Origin: Epiperipatus broadwayi | Taxonomy: Eukaryota; Onychophora; Udeonychophora; Euonychophora; Peripatidae | DNA length: 64,000 bases | Assembly (NCBI GenBank): GCA_028023455.1 | Contig: JAQFVV010000032.1 | Coordinates: forward strand, 1,242,001-1,306,000 | Reading direction: 5' to 3' | Shown: positions 50,571 to 62,940 of the stretch, one piece after another | How positions within the stretch are numbered: position 1 is the first letter of the stretch | Layout of the letters: every line of letters starts with the position of its first letter | The notes under the pieces: generated by a model | Seen by the model: the letters and a program-made list of their open reading frames with translations, nothing else | What the model was told of the DNA's origin: nothing | The model's database searches: none | Translations under genes and position numbers: made by a program

Positions 50571-51363
50571 TATGCCACAATCATCATAATGTGTAATGTG
50601 CTTATGATATTTTTCATGTGATATTAAAGACAACATACAATTAGTATTAGAGAAGGGAAATACCATTTAAATTTGAGTATAATTTAATTTTAAAAGCGGT
50701 AATTACTTAGAAGTTATAAAAATAAAGATTCAACACATTTTAATATTTAAATGAAGATTAATGTCAAAGTATTAAATCATCAACGAATGATGCTTTTGTA
50801 AATACCCATTATAGATAAATAAATTTGTTATAATATTTATTAAATTAATATTATCGCCTGTTTGTCTTTTTATTGATTTCATTCCTTACCCAGATCAGAG
50901 AGAATCTTGAACTTTGACCTATGCTGGAGATAATTTATTTGTATACTGGTTGTTGGTGAAATAAAGAAATAAAAAAAAGTTTTCAGGTGTGACTATTTAT
51001 TTGTTGCTTGATTTGTTAATGCTGAAGATGGATAAATTATCTTTCATGTTTTGGTAAAACTTGCTGATGTCTAACTGAATTAACAAGAGTTGTCTTAACT
51101 CCAGATAATATACAAACTTGTAGCTTCTCTTTCTCTCTGCACCAACTTACTCCCAGAACTTAGTGGCTATATTGGAAACTTGTTTAACCATGGCAATATA
51201 TATATATAGTGTGTGTGTGTATCTACAAATACTAAAAGTATAAATAATTAAGCAAACAACCAATTAAAACTGTTAATTGAAGTCAAATTGCTTTTGTCTG
51301 ATATATTTACAGACTAAAAGTGATATATTTTGAACTTAATATTTTAGATATAATAAGAATATT
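50571..51363. other. AT-rich stretch, small TA/GT runs only
   Basis: A (TA)n(GT)n run is at about 51200-51222. Nothing else recognised. Confidence 0.45.
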
Positions 51364-51504
51364 AAGTTATACATACTTTTTTTTTTCATATGTCATGGCG
51401 TCGGCTGGGGCGTGAACTCACAACCGTCTGCAACCAACTACTTGCTTGCAAGGCGGCTGCGGTGACCTCTCTGCTAAAAACGCTTGACAAGTTATACATA
51501 CTTT
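51364..51504 (-). mobile_element. tRNA-derived retroposon with perfect 16-bp target duplication
   Basis: AAGTTATACATACTTT occurs at 51364-51379 and again at 51489-51504. Between them, on the minus strand, lies TTAGCAGAGAGGTCA (A-box like), then GCCGCCTTGCAAGC, then GGTTGTGAGTTCACGCC (a diverged B box or T arm), ending in CCGACGCCATG and an A tail (T run on plus). GCGT at the 5' end pairs with ACGC at the 3' end as a shortened acceptor stem. The insert is about 109 bp, so this is a tRNA pseudogene or a very short SINE inserted by LINE machinery. Confidence 0.8.
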
Positions 51505-51589
51505 ATATTTCAAAAACATGAAGATTACAAATTCCTAAATATTTTCCAGGAATAAAAAAATTACTCTTTTAAAGAGTTTTATATATATA

Positions 51590-51816
51590 TATATAAAAAC
51601 AAAAAAAGACTTACAAATCCAATAAATAATATTATATTTCAACCAGAGGACTGGTTTTCATCAGAAAAGAAAAAAAATACACAGTAAAATGGCGATAATC
51701 AAATTATCGCCATTTTACTGTGTATTTTTTTTTCATTCTGATGAAAACCAGTCCTCTGGTTGAAATATAATATTATTTATTGGATTTATAAGTCTTTTTT
51801 TTTTTGTTTTTATATG
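51590..51816. repeat. Near-perfect palindrome, about 110-bp arms, 3-base centre
   Basis: Left arm 51590-51699 and right arm 51703-51816 are almost exact reverse complements (GCGATAAT, CAA, ATTATCGC at the centre). Mismatches are limited to A/T run lengths and a few bases. The arms include CCAGAGGACTGGTTTTCATC. Extremely short spacers are unstable in most cells, so this is either a recent foldback element or an artefact. Confidence 0.9.
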
Positions 51817-52148
51817 TATTTCCTTTGGTTAGTTTGTTATATATTAATATTTTGATATATATATATATAATTCTTATGGACTTTATAGTTGTAAATCATA
51901 TATTTACTTAAACAAACTTTCACTTTTATGGAAATAACGAAACGATCAATGAAAATTGGCAATTGCAAACTAAAATCATGACATCTAGCAACAATATTTT
52001 TGTCTAATTTATCTTTAAATCAAAAGTGGGATGCCTTTAACTTAATAGTGTAGTTATTATAAGAATGATAAATCAGATATACTTACTTTATGTGATGGAC
52101 TATTTCCATCAACTCTTATTAAATGTTGAATTTCTAAAATTTTAAATT

Positions 52149-52770
52149 TTATTTAAACTTTTTAAATACAAACATCTTGTTAGTAATAACTCACAAATAG
52201 ACAACACAGGTTAGTAATTACACAATGTTTTGAATAGTATTATTCTCTACTCTTCTTCAGATGTTGCTGGCCTGATCAGTGACAATATAAGCATAGAAGT
52301 GGAGCTTATACCTTTAGATTCTTGAATATCGAATTTTAAGATAACGCTCTAACCAACTGAGCTATTCTGTCGAAATTTCATATATTTATATATGATGATT
52401 GGTTCTAATTCTCCAGAGTCATTCAAATTTTTTTAATGCTTTTTTTAAGAACAAGGTTAATTAAAGGCTTCTATACATTAAGTATTTCCATATTGAGTTG
52501 ACTTATATGATTAATTGCCATTGTCATATGAATAGCTTCCCTGAATTTTTTCTTTGCACATTTTTCTCTCTATCCAATATTTTTGTATTTTCCCAATTGA
52601 ACATATGGTTATACATGGTCTGCTATTGTAAACATATCTGTTTTTCTCTTTTAACCATTGGTTTGTGTTCTTTCAATCACTATTCAACAGGATGACAGAT
52701 CTCTCCAATATACTTTGACTATTTGTAAGTTATTACTAACAAGATGTTTGTATTTGAAAAATTTAAATTG
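52149..52770. mobile_element. About 620-bp element with terminal inverted repeats
   Basis: Left end 52149-52200 (ACAAACATCTTGTTAGTAAT ... CACAAATAG) is the reverse complement of right end 52719-52770 (CTATTTGTAAGTTATTACTA ... TTTG), with roughly 45 matching bases of about 52. The interior holds a reversed tRNA-like SINE piece. Two short frames (52498-52870) have no known match. It may be a MITE. Confidence 0.55.
52240..52376 (-). repeat. tRNA-derived SINE
   Basis: On the minus strand the sequence opens CAGAATAGCTCAGTTGGTTA, a near-perfect tRNA D-arm with A box, then GAGCGTTATCTTAAAATTCG. The B box region is decayed. It then continues through a body ending in CATCTGAAGAAGAGTAGAGA, a GATGAAGA-type phrase of the kind found in some SINE or LINE tails. 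Confidence 0.65.
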
Positions 52771-53178
52771 TTTTTTATATATTCAGCACTTAATGATATA
52801 TGATGGAAATACTCTGACTTATTATCACATCTTATACATTATCATCACAAAGATTGAGGCAAATATGTAGTTTATATATGTGAAAAGTGGAAGATTACTT
52901 CTTAAATATTTTTCATAAGTACAAGCTTTCCTTTTAAACGTTATATAAATATTAATTATAAGATTTTCATGGGTAAAAATATGAATATGTATTTTGAATT
53001 TGTCTGTATGTACATTTTCCTACTTACTATTATACCGAAATTTCCATTTAATCTCATCAGTCATTATTGTTCAGATCATGAAGATCATTTTAAAAAAATT
53101 CTGTGCCATTTTAGAGCGATATCTACTACCCACATAATGAATGACTTATAATACAAATATATATATATATATGAAAAA

Positions 53179-54830
53179 CAAAAAAAAACACAAGTCAAAA
53201 CTTGCTAACGCTTGTATTTGTAACAATAGGTGGCATTCTACCAAAAACACCATCAAGCGTAGTTTTTTGTTTACATAAACGTCAGAGCAAGAATTCACTA
53301 TCTCTAACTTTAATTTCCACCTTCAGATCATGATTTCAAGCTATTTGCTATCGTCAGTGAAGGACAGGAATAAGAAAATAGATCTAAACACAAACTCTGA
53401 GCATTTATGAAACAGTTTCTATTCAGCTTGCAAGCGTGAATCTTTTAGACATGTAAGGTCTTCAAACTCAGCATAGCAAACCAGATAGCTGCATGGGTCT
53501 GATCTCAGTTCAGAATCACCGCATAGTAGAAACTTCTGCAATATATATCATTGCAAGAAAGACCTCAAAAGTACATTTATGAAAACAAAAAAACACAAGT
53601 CAAACCTTGCTAATGCTTGGATTTATGACAATAGATGGCATTCTACCAAAAACACCATCAAGCGTAGTTTTTTGTTTACATAAACGTCAGAGCAATCATT
53701 CACTATCTCTAACTTTAATTTCCACCTTCAGATCATGATTTCAAGCTATTTGCTATCGTCAGTGAAGGACAGGAATAAGAAAAACAGATCTAAACACAAA
53801 CTCTGAGCATTTATGAAACAGTTTCTATTCAGCTTGCAAGCGTGAATCTTTTAGACACGTAAGGTCTTCAAACTCAGCATAGCAACATGGATCTGATCTC
53901 AGTTCAGCATCACCACATAGTAGAGATAATGAATGCTTGCTTCGACGTTTATGTAAACAAAAAACTACGCTTGAATTTTTGGTTGAACGCCATCTATTGT
54001 CATAAATACAAGCGTTAGCAAGTTTTGACTTGTGTTTTTTTGTTTTTCATAAATGTACCTTTGAAGTCTTTCTTGCAATGATATATATTGCAGAGGCTTC
54101 TACTATGTCGTGATGCTGAACTGAGATCAGACCATGTAGCTATCTGTTTTGCTATGCTGAGTTTGAAGACCTTAAGTGTCTAAAAGATTCATGCTTGCAA
54201 GCTGAATAGAAACTGTTTCATAAATGCTCAGAGTTTGTGTTTAGATCTATTTTCTTATTCCTGTCCTTCACTGACGATAGAAAATAGCTTGAAATCATGA
54301 TCTGAAGGTAGAAATTAAAGTTAGAGATAGTGAATGCTTGCTCTGACGTTTATGTAAACAAAAAATTATGCTTGATGGTGTTTTTGGTAGAACGCCATCT
54401 ATTGTCATAAATACAAGCGTTAGCAAGTTTTGACTTGTGTTTTTTTGTTTTTCATAAATGTACCTCTGAGGTCTTTCTTGCAATGATATATATTGCAGAG
54501 GCTTCTACTATGTGGTGATGCTGAACTGAGATCAGACCCATGTAGCTATCTGTTTTGCTATGCTGAGTTTGAAGACCTTACGTGTCTAGAAGATTCACGC
54601 TTGCAAGCTGAATAGAAACTGTTTCATAAACACTCAGAGTTTGTGTTTAGATCTATTTTCTTATTCCTGTCCTTCATTGACGATAGCAAATAGCTTGAAA
54701 TCATAATCTGAAGGTGGAAATTAAAGTTAGAGATAGTGAATGCTTGCTCTGACGTTTATGTAAACAAAAAACTACACTTGACGATGTTTTTGGTAGAACG
54801 CCATCTATTGTCATATATATATACAAATTA
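53179..54830. repeat. Satellite cluster A: two inverted and two direct units of about 400 bp
   Basis: Two units on the minus strand (about 53179-53580 and 53580-53925) are followed head to head by two on the plus strand (about 53925-54430 and 54430-54825). Each unit contains CAAGCGTTAGCAAGTTTT, GCTGAACTGAGATCAGACC, TTTGAAGACCTTACGTGTCT and CTTGAAATCATGATCTGAAG. Units are clean and nearly identical, unlike the array to the right. The cluster may form a large foldback. Confidence 0.9.
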
Positions 54831-55199
54831 AAATATTAAATATAGTAATATTCATATAATTTAACTTCTTCTATACGAAGTACTTCCGACTATATTCCTT
54901 TTAGTCTTTGTCAACTATATTTCTATATAACATTGAATAATCAATCGATACATCATTTTATATCTCCCATAATTCCATTCAGTTCCCCCAAAATTCTGTT
55001 ATTTTAATGTTTGATGATTGACAATTCATTAACAATTGACAATTTCTTGAAAATTAATATAGCCTCTTAAGTTAAATTATATGAATATTACTGTATTTAA
55101 TATATATCAATTTTTATATTACATATATTTTGGATAGAATACATATATCAAACTTAATATATATATATATATATTGTAACGGAATAGCGTTACATAGGG
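54831..55199. other. AT-rich spacer between the two satellite clusters
   Basis: No gene. It ends in a TA run and a small hairpin (GTAACG, GAATAG, CGTTAC) immediately before the direct array. Confidence 0.6.
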
Positions 55200-58100
55200 T
55201 TTGAACCTAAATACAAGCGTTAGCAAGTTTTTAACTTGCATTTTTGTTTATCATAAATGTGCTGAGGTCTTTCTTGGTATGATATAGATTACAGAGGCTT
55301 CTACTATGTATGTTGATGCTAGATTTGGAATCAGACCAATATGACTATCTGGTTTATATACTGAGTTTTAAGAACATTACGTGTCTAAAATTCCACATTT
55401 TTACCAAGCTGAATAAAGGTATTTCATAAACGCTCAAGGTTTGTATTCAGATCTAGTTTCTTTATTCACACCATGTCTTTCACTGACGATAACAAATAGC
55501 TTGAAATCATGATCTAGAAAGTGGAATTATGATTAGAGATAGCCGAATACTACTTTCTCCCGACGTTGCCTGTGGCTCAAAACACGCTTGATTGGCAATC
55601 TTGGTAGGACACTGCATCCGTGGACATAAATACAAGCGTTATGATTTTTTCTTGCATTTTTATTTATCATAAATGTACCTTTAAGGGTCTTTCTTGCAAT
55701 GATATAGTTGTTAGGCTTCTACTATGTGGTGATGCTGAACTGAGATCAGACCCATGTAGCTATCTGGTTTGCTATGCTGAGTTTTCAGAACATTACGTGT
55801 CTAAAAAATTCATACAAGCTGAATAAAAATTATTTCATAAACGCTCGGGTTTGTATTCAGATCTAGTTTCTTTATTCCTCTTTCAATAACGATAGCAAAT
55901 GACTTGAAATCGCAGTCTGAAAGTGGAATTATAGTTAAGAGATAGTGAATACTAACTACTCTGACGTTGGTGTAAATATTTCCCCTTTGTATTGGCAATC
56001 TTGGTAGGATTCTCATCCGTGGACATAAATACACAAGCATTAGCAAGTTTTTTAACTTGCATTTTTTGTTTATCATAAATGCCTTTTGAGGTCTTTCTTA
56101 CAATGATATAGATTACGAGGCTTCTACTATGTGGTGATACTGAACTGAGATCAGACCCATTATGGCTATCTGGTTTGCTATACTGAGTTTGAGGCAGTTA
56201 CGTGTCTAAAAAATTCACGCTTGTAAGCTGAATAGAAGGTGTTTCATAAACGCTCAGAGTTTGTATTCAGATCTAGTTTCTTTATTCCTGTCTTTCATAC
56301 GATAGCAAGTAGCTTGAAATCATGAATCTGAAAGTGGAATTATGAGTTAGAGAGAAGTGAATACTAACTACTCTGACGTTTATGCAAACAAAACACGCTT
56401 TGATTGGCAATCTTGATAGGACGCCATCCAAGTGGACATAAATACAAGCGTTTGCAGTTTTAACTTGCATTTTGTTTATCATGTAAATGTACCTTTGAGG
56501 TCTTTCTGCAATGATATAGATTGCAGGAGGCTTCTACTATGTGGTGATGCTGAACTGAGATCAGACCCATGTAGCTATCTGGTTTGCTATGCTGAGTTTG
56601 AAGACATTACGTGTCTAAAAAATTCACGACTAAGCTGAATAGAAATTGTTTCATAAACGCTCAGAGTTTGTATTCAGATCCTAGTTTCTTTATTCCCTGT
56701 CTTTCACTGGACGATAGCAAATAGCTTGGGAAATCATGATCTGAAAGTGGAATTATAGTTAGAGATAGTGAATACTAACTACTCTGACGTTTATGTAAAC
56801 AAAACAACGCTTGATTGGCAGTCTTGGTAGGACGCCATCTGTGGACATAAATACAAGCGTTAGCAAGTTTTTTAACTTGCATTTTTTGTTTATCATAAAT
56901 GTACCTTTGGGTCTTTTTCTTGCAATGATATAGATTGCAGAGGCTTCTACTATGTGGTGATGCTGAACTGAGATCAGACCCATGTAGCTATCTGGTTGCT
57001 ATGCTGAGTTTGAAGACATTACGTGTCTAAAAAATTCACGCTTGCAAGCTGAATAGAAATTGTTTCATAAACGCTCAGAGTTTGTATCCTGAATCTAGTT
57101 TCTTTATTCCTGTCTTTCACTGACGATAGCAAATAGCTTGAAATCATGATCTGAAAGTGGAATTATAGTTAGAGAGAGGAATACTAACTACTCCTGACGT
57201 TTATGTAAACAAAACACGCTTGATTGGCAATCTTGGTAGGACGCCATCCGTGGACATAAATACAAGTTCAGCAAGTTTTTTTAACTTGCATTTTTGTTTA
57301 TCATAAATGTACCTTTGAGGTCTTTCTTGCAATGATATAGATTGCAGGAAGGCTTCTACTATGATGGTGATGCTGAACTGAGATCAGACCCATGTAGCTA
57401 TCTGGTTTGCTATAGCTGAGTTTGAAGACATTACGTGTCTAAAAATTCACGCTTGCAAGCTGAATAGAAATTGTTTCATAAGCGGCTCAGAGTTTGTATT
57501 CAGATCTAGTTTCTTATTCCTGTCTTTCACAGGCGATAGCAAATAGCTTAGGAAATCATGATCGAAAGTGGAATTATAGTTAGAGATAGTGAATACTAAC
57601 TACTTCTGAGGCGTTTATGTAAACAAAACAAGCTTGATTGGCAATCTTGGTAGGACGCCATCCGTGGACATAACATGCAAGCGTTAGCAAGTTTTTTAAC
57701 TTGCATTTTTGTTTATCATAAATGTACCTTTGAGGTCTTTCTTGCAATGATATAGATTGCAGGAGGCTTCTACTATGTCGGTGATGCTGAACTGAGATCA
57801 GACCCACTGTAGCTATCTGGTTTGCTGCGCTGAGTTTGAAGACATTACGTGTCTAAAAAATTCCGCTTGCAAGCTGAATAGAAGGTGTTTCATAAACGCT
57901 CAGAGTTTGTATTCAGATCTAGTTTCTTTTTATTCACTGTCTTTCACTGACGATAGCAAATAGCTGAAATCTTGAGTCTCAAAGTGGAATTATAGTTAGA
58001 GATGAGTGAATACTAACTCCTTGACGTTTATGTAAAAAAAAGCTCGCTTGATTGGCAACTCTTGGTAGGAGCGCCATCCGTTGGACATAAATACAAGCGT

Positions 58101-59292
58101 TAGCAAGTTTTTTAATCTTGCATTTTTGTTTATCCTTAAATGTTCCTTTGAGGTCTTTTCTGGCAATGATAAGAATTGCAAGAGGCTTCTACTATGTGGT
58201 GATGCTGAACTGAGATCAGACCCATGTAGCTATCTGGTTTGCTTATGCTGAGTTTGAAGACATTACGTGTCTAAAAAATTCACTTCGCTTGCAAGCTGAA
58301 TAGAAATTGTTTTATAAACGCTCAGAGTTTGTATTCAGATCTAGTTTCTTTATTCCTGTCTTTCATAGACGATAGCAAATGAGCTTGAAATCATGATCTG
58401 AAAGTGGAATTATAGTTAGAGATGGTGAATACTAACTACTCTTAGCGTTTATGTAAACAAAACAAGCTTTGATTGGCAATCTTGGTAGGGCTGCCATCCG
58501 TGGGACATAAATACGAAGCGTTAGCAAGTTTTTTTAACTTGCATTTTTGTTTATCATAAATGACCTTTGAGGGTCTTTCTTGCAATGATATAGATTCCAG
58601 AGGCTTCTACCTATGTGGTGATGCTGAACTGAGATCAGACCCATGTAGCTTATCTGGTTTGCTATGCTGAGTTTGAAGACATGACGTATCTAAAAAATTC
58701 AAGCTAACAAGCCGAATAGAAATTGTTTCATAAACGCTCAGAGTTTGTATTCAGATCTAGTTTCTTCATTCAGCTGTCTTTCATAGTCGATAGCAAATAG
58801 CTTGAAATCATGATCTGAAAGTGGAATTATAGATTAGAAGATAGTGAAACTAACTACTCTGACGTTTATGTAAACAAAACACGCTTGATTGGCAATCTTG
58901 GTAGGACGCCATCCGTGGACATAAATACAATACGTTAGCAAGTTTTTTAACATCATTTTTGTTTATCATAAATGTTACATTGAGGTCTTTCTTGCAATGA
59001 TGATATAGATTGCAGAGGCTTCTACTATGTGGTGATGCTGAACTGAGATCAGACCCGCCTTAGCTATCTGGTTGGCTATGCTGAGTTTGAGACATTCATT
59101 GTCTATAAAAATTCCTGCTTACAAGCTAGATAATTATTTCATGAGCTGGCACTCCAGGTTTGTATTTCAGATCTAGTTTCTTTATTCCTGCCTCTTTCAC
59201 TGACGATAGCAAATAGCTTGGAGGCAATCATGATCTGAAGAGTGGAATTATAGTTGGGAATAGTGAATACCTAACTATCTGACGTTTGTGTA
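55200..59292 (+). repeat. Satellite array B: ten direct units of about 410 bp
   Basis: The phrase ATAAATACAAGCGTTAGC starts units near 55206, 55626, 56026, 56438, 56848, 57258, 57671, 58088, 58507 and 58921. Spacing is 400-420 bp. Units match cluster A in order and content but carry many scattered one- to three-base insertions and deletions (examples: TGCAGGAGGCTTC versus TGCAGAGGCTTC; CGCCATCCGTTGGAC versus CGCCATCCGTGGAC). Frames of 60-88 codons inside are repeat artefacts. The last unit is the most decayed. Confidence 0.93.
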
Positions 59293-60115
59293 ATATATAT
59301 AATTAATATTTACACACTACTTTTCAATAATTTATAACTTAGTACTATTTAAAATTTAAAATTTTACACATTTATCCATTGAGCCAAAACATATGGTTAC
59401 AATATATATATCTTGCGTATGTATATGCGACAATTGATACACGTACATACGATTAAATATTAAATCCCCATTTACAACATTTACTATTATTATTTTGTGT
59501 GTATTTTAATTATACACCTACATAACAATACTTCCCCCAAGTTCGAAGATTATTTGTTAGTCTTCGAACTTAACATAGAATCATTTAATTAAATATTTGG
59601 GAGGGTTTATTTTCCTTTTTAGTTGTTGCCTTGAATTATTTTCCATTTGTAGTGATGTATGTGTATCATTAAAACACACACAAAATCATAATAGTAAATG
59701 TCTAAATTACATTACTTTTTAGATTTATCATTACGTATTGCTTTTTAATAAAATTATTGATTTACTCTTGAAAATAATATTGTAACTTTAAAAAGACACA
59801 CATAAAGTCAAACAAAAATTAGAAAAACGCTGTAACTTTAAAGACACAAACACAAACTAAAAAACAATATAAAATTAATAAACATTTACAAAAATGAAAG
59901 ACTAACATCATATAATAGTATTAGTTACTAGAATATTTTATTACAAATCTAATAAATCAGATCTTTTTATATCAAATCAATCACAGGTCCGGCCCTAAAT
60001 CGTTATATGTATATGTTTTTGATTAGCATCAACGCCATCCCACGGCGAACACCAGGGATGAGAAAATTACCCAAATTTCTAACAGTTTGTTTTTTATAAA
60101 GGCAGCCAGATAGAA
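59293..60115. other. AT-rich stretch with a paralogous empty site and a dispersed repeat
   Basis: 59411-59466 resembles, without interruption, the sequence split by element 2 at 20923-20967 and 31773-31790. About 60028-60100 is an inverted, diverged relative of 7045-7110 (centre GGCGAACACCAGGGATGAG). No gene. Confidence 0.6.
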
Positions 60116-60304
60116 GAAATTTTAAACTCTTATTAAGAGATTTACATCTGGGATTTTTAGCAAACTATTTGCTTCTAGTTCCACTTCACTTATGATTTTA
60201 TATATATATATTTCTAATGGCATATATATTAAATTGATATAAAATATTTTTTCACAACACACACAAAACAAAAAACAGATAATGAACTGCCATATGCATT
60301 GAAA

Positions 60305-60316
60305 CCCCCCCCCCCC
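60305..60316 (+). repeat. C homopolymer (12 bases)
   Basis: Rare run of C in an AT-rich setting; a G-rich word follows about 30 bases later. Confidence 0.9.
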
Positions 60317-60451
60317 ATTTTTTAATAAAATCGGAAGGTGTGGGGGGCAGCATAACTACAGAGTTAACTTTGATTTTTAACATTTAATTATTGTGATATT
60401 ACAATAATATATTAGCAATCACTTTTTGCAAGCAACAGCAATGAAACACGT

Positions 60452-60960
60452 ATATTGATAATTTTTATTAGTCTTTTATTAGACTAGAGATTATCCACTT
60501 AATGAATAATATTTCTTTAGTGTAATTTTCATTATGCCACTCTCACACAAGATAGGGACTAGTTTCTATTTGCTGGTAATACTTTGTGAAGGGATGTAAT
60601 TATAAACATATAACCAAAGATATGTAAAAAGGATATATGATCCGCAAAATGCACATTTCATGCTGAACTAGCACTCATCAGTTGGGCAAGATTGCAATCC
60701 CTTACACATATTTTTATCAGATAGCCAATTACTACAGTTTAATTGATGTGTTAAACTTAATCACCTTAACAACTTTGACACAAACTACTTGATAGTATAC
60801 TAATAATTTTTATTAGTCATTCATTAAACTAGAGACTATCCACTTAATGAATATTTCTGTGGTGTAATTTTCACTACATCATGCTCATGCAAGATGTGGA
60901 TTGGTTACTATCTGCTTTTAAACCTTGTGGAGGGGTGTAATCATAAACATAACCAGAAGC
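60452..60960 (+). repeat. Diverged tandem duplication, about 346-bp period
   Basis: AATTTTTATTAGTC, TTATCCACTTAATGAATA, GTGTAATTTTCA and GATGTAATTATAAACATA occur at about 60457-60620 and recur at about 60803-60957 with many substitutions. Between them is a relative of the 38-39 kb repeat (TTTCATGCTGAACTAGCA at about 60658). Confidence 0.7.
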
Positions 60961-62796
60961 TTAATATGTGAATTATTATTAAATTGTCTTTGTCTATTAT
61001 TTTTAATAGAGTTCCATTTCATTATTTTTCATACCTTTCATTTATTTTATTTGGTCCCTTGAAAAACAAAACATGAAGAGTTCCCTATTACTACATAATA
61101 ATTATTTCACATACAAAATTATAATGTTTAACTTATAGCTTGCTATTGGTGGACTGTGATAAATTCAACCATGTGATAAATCAATACCCGATGCTAGTTC
61201 TATGTTCTGTAACTCTTTTTTTTTTAAATCTTATAATTTGTTAATTCCTAATTTTGTTCATTAAAAATAATGTGAAAGTAAATTGTTAATTCTCAAATTA
61301 CCATTTTTATATTCATAAAATTAAATACATACAAATCTTGAATTATTATTTTCTTTTGTTCTAAATAATTGTATTCCATGACTAATTTGCTATTCACTAT
61401 TAATAATTATATATATATTCACACATTCAATATATAAATTAAGTTGATTAAAAATTTTTTTTTTTTGTAAATTATAGAATTTTTATTTTACTCTGAAAGT
61501 AAATTGACCATTAATTATCATAAAATTAGCTAAACGTGAGGAATTCTGTTTGTTTTCTAAGTATAAATTAATGCTTAGGCTTTATTACCATAATGTTGTT
61601 GTTTTTTTTCACATTATTACTAACACTATATATTCCCTACAAAAAAAAAAAAAAAAATTATTAACGCATTTAAGAATACAGTGAAGCTCCCCCATTTCCA
61701 CCTATCTCAAAATCTGCAGATTGGATCTGTTATTCAAAAAAAAAAATTCACAAACAAAAATAAAAATGAGAAATTTGTCAAAAAATAATAATTTTCTTGT
61801 TCAAATTGCTATAATTTATTAATACAACTTAATATCACATAATCTATCTTTTGTATTTTATCATCAGTTTTCTTTCATAACTATTATTTTCACAGTGAAT
61901 GAGTAAATACATATATAATTTAAATATCACAATAATAACATGCTTAAAAACAAAGTTAATATTCATTATATAATTTAAGTTTTTTTTTTTTCTAAATTAT
62001 AGTATTAAAAATCTTTTATTAATTGCTTTAATTTAAAGTTGTTGTTTTTTGTGTGTGTACAATCTTTTCACTGATTTATCATAAGGGAAATAAGATCTTG
62101 CTAAATAAGACTATTAAAGTACACAAAAGAAATTGTTTCTGGCATTATATTATTGACATTGCTTTCATTTTTATTTCACTAATTCAGTGGGATAAAAAAA
62201 AATGTTTATTAGATTAAGGCTATTAAATCATTCACACACATACACACAAAGAAATATAGTGCTTCTAGAATTTTTTGTTTTAATTCTGAATAATTTTTAT
62301 GAACTAAATTTTTATATTGTCGTCTTTGTGTAGGTGATGCAATTGTAGTGTCAGACTAGTATTGATCTATTCTGGTGCTGGTACCTCCGACACCCAAACT
62401 TTTTAACAAATAAGGCCATTTGAATAATTACTTGTTTTGTTACTGTTCTTGCTAATTTAATGTAATTAAATCATTTTATACACAAAAAGAATACAAGTAT
62501 TTCTATTAATGAGCATAATTAATTCCAAAAATATATATGCTAGCACATTCGATAATACATTGAAATGCATAGCTTTAGGAGAAATCCATTTAAAGTCCAC
62601 AGCCTAGTGTATATGTACAATCAACATTAAGCATTTATGTAGAAAAAATAGAAACCAATATTAACAATATAAGTACAAAAATATATACAAAATTTCTTAA
62701 TAATTTTAATAACTTCATAAATAAATCATGACTATTAAATATGTAACATTAAAATATAAACTTATTCACTGACTAACTAAATTTAAAGAAGTTATT
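60961..62796. other. AT-rich stretch with nothing recognised
   Basis: A and T homopolymers only; no open frame above noise. Confidence 0.5.
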
Positions 62797-62940
62797 ACAA
62801 TTTACAAGTCACATTCCTAAAGAATTATTTTTAATAAACTTGCAAACACACCCTTTTTCTCATATTAATATGAGAAAATGGGTGTTGTTTGCAAATTTTT
62901 TTAAAAATGATTCTTTAGTAATATAATTTGTAAATTATAG
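62797..62940. repeat. Palindrome / hairpin MITE-like, about 70-bp arms
   Basis: Centre CATATTAATATG at 62861-62872. TTGCAAACACACCC on the left pairs with GGGTGTTGTTTGCAA on the right, and the pairing extends outward to ACAATTTACAA and TTGTAAATTAT with a few mismatches. Non-coding. Confidence 0.75.

Noticed and set aside
52340-52376. Working tRNA gene
   Set aside because: The D arm is excellent but the anticodon and T arms are lost; better read as a SINE head.
55620-58181. Recurring 60-88 codon frames
   Set aside because: Products of the satellite unit, with frames broken differently in each copy.
53179-59292. CRISPR-like array
   Set aside because: Units are about 410 bp, whole-unit homologous with no unique spacers, in a eukaryotic setting.
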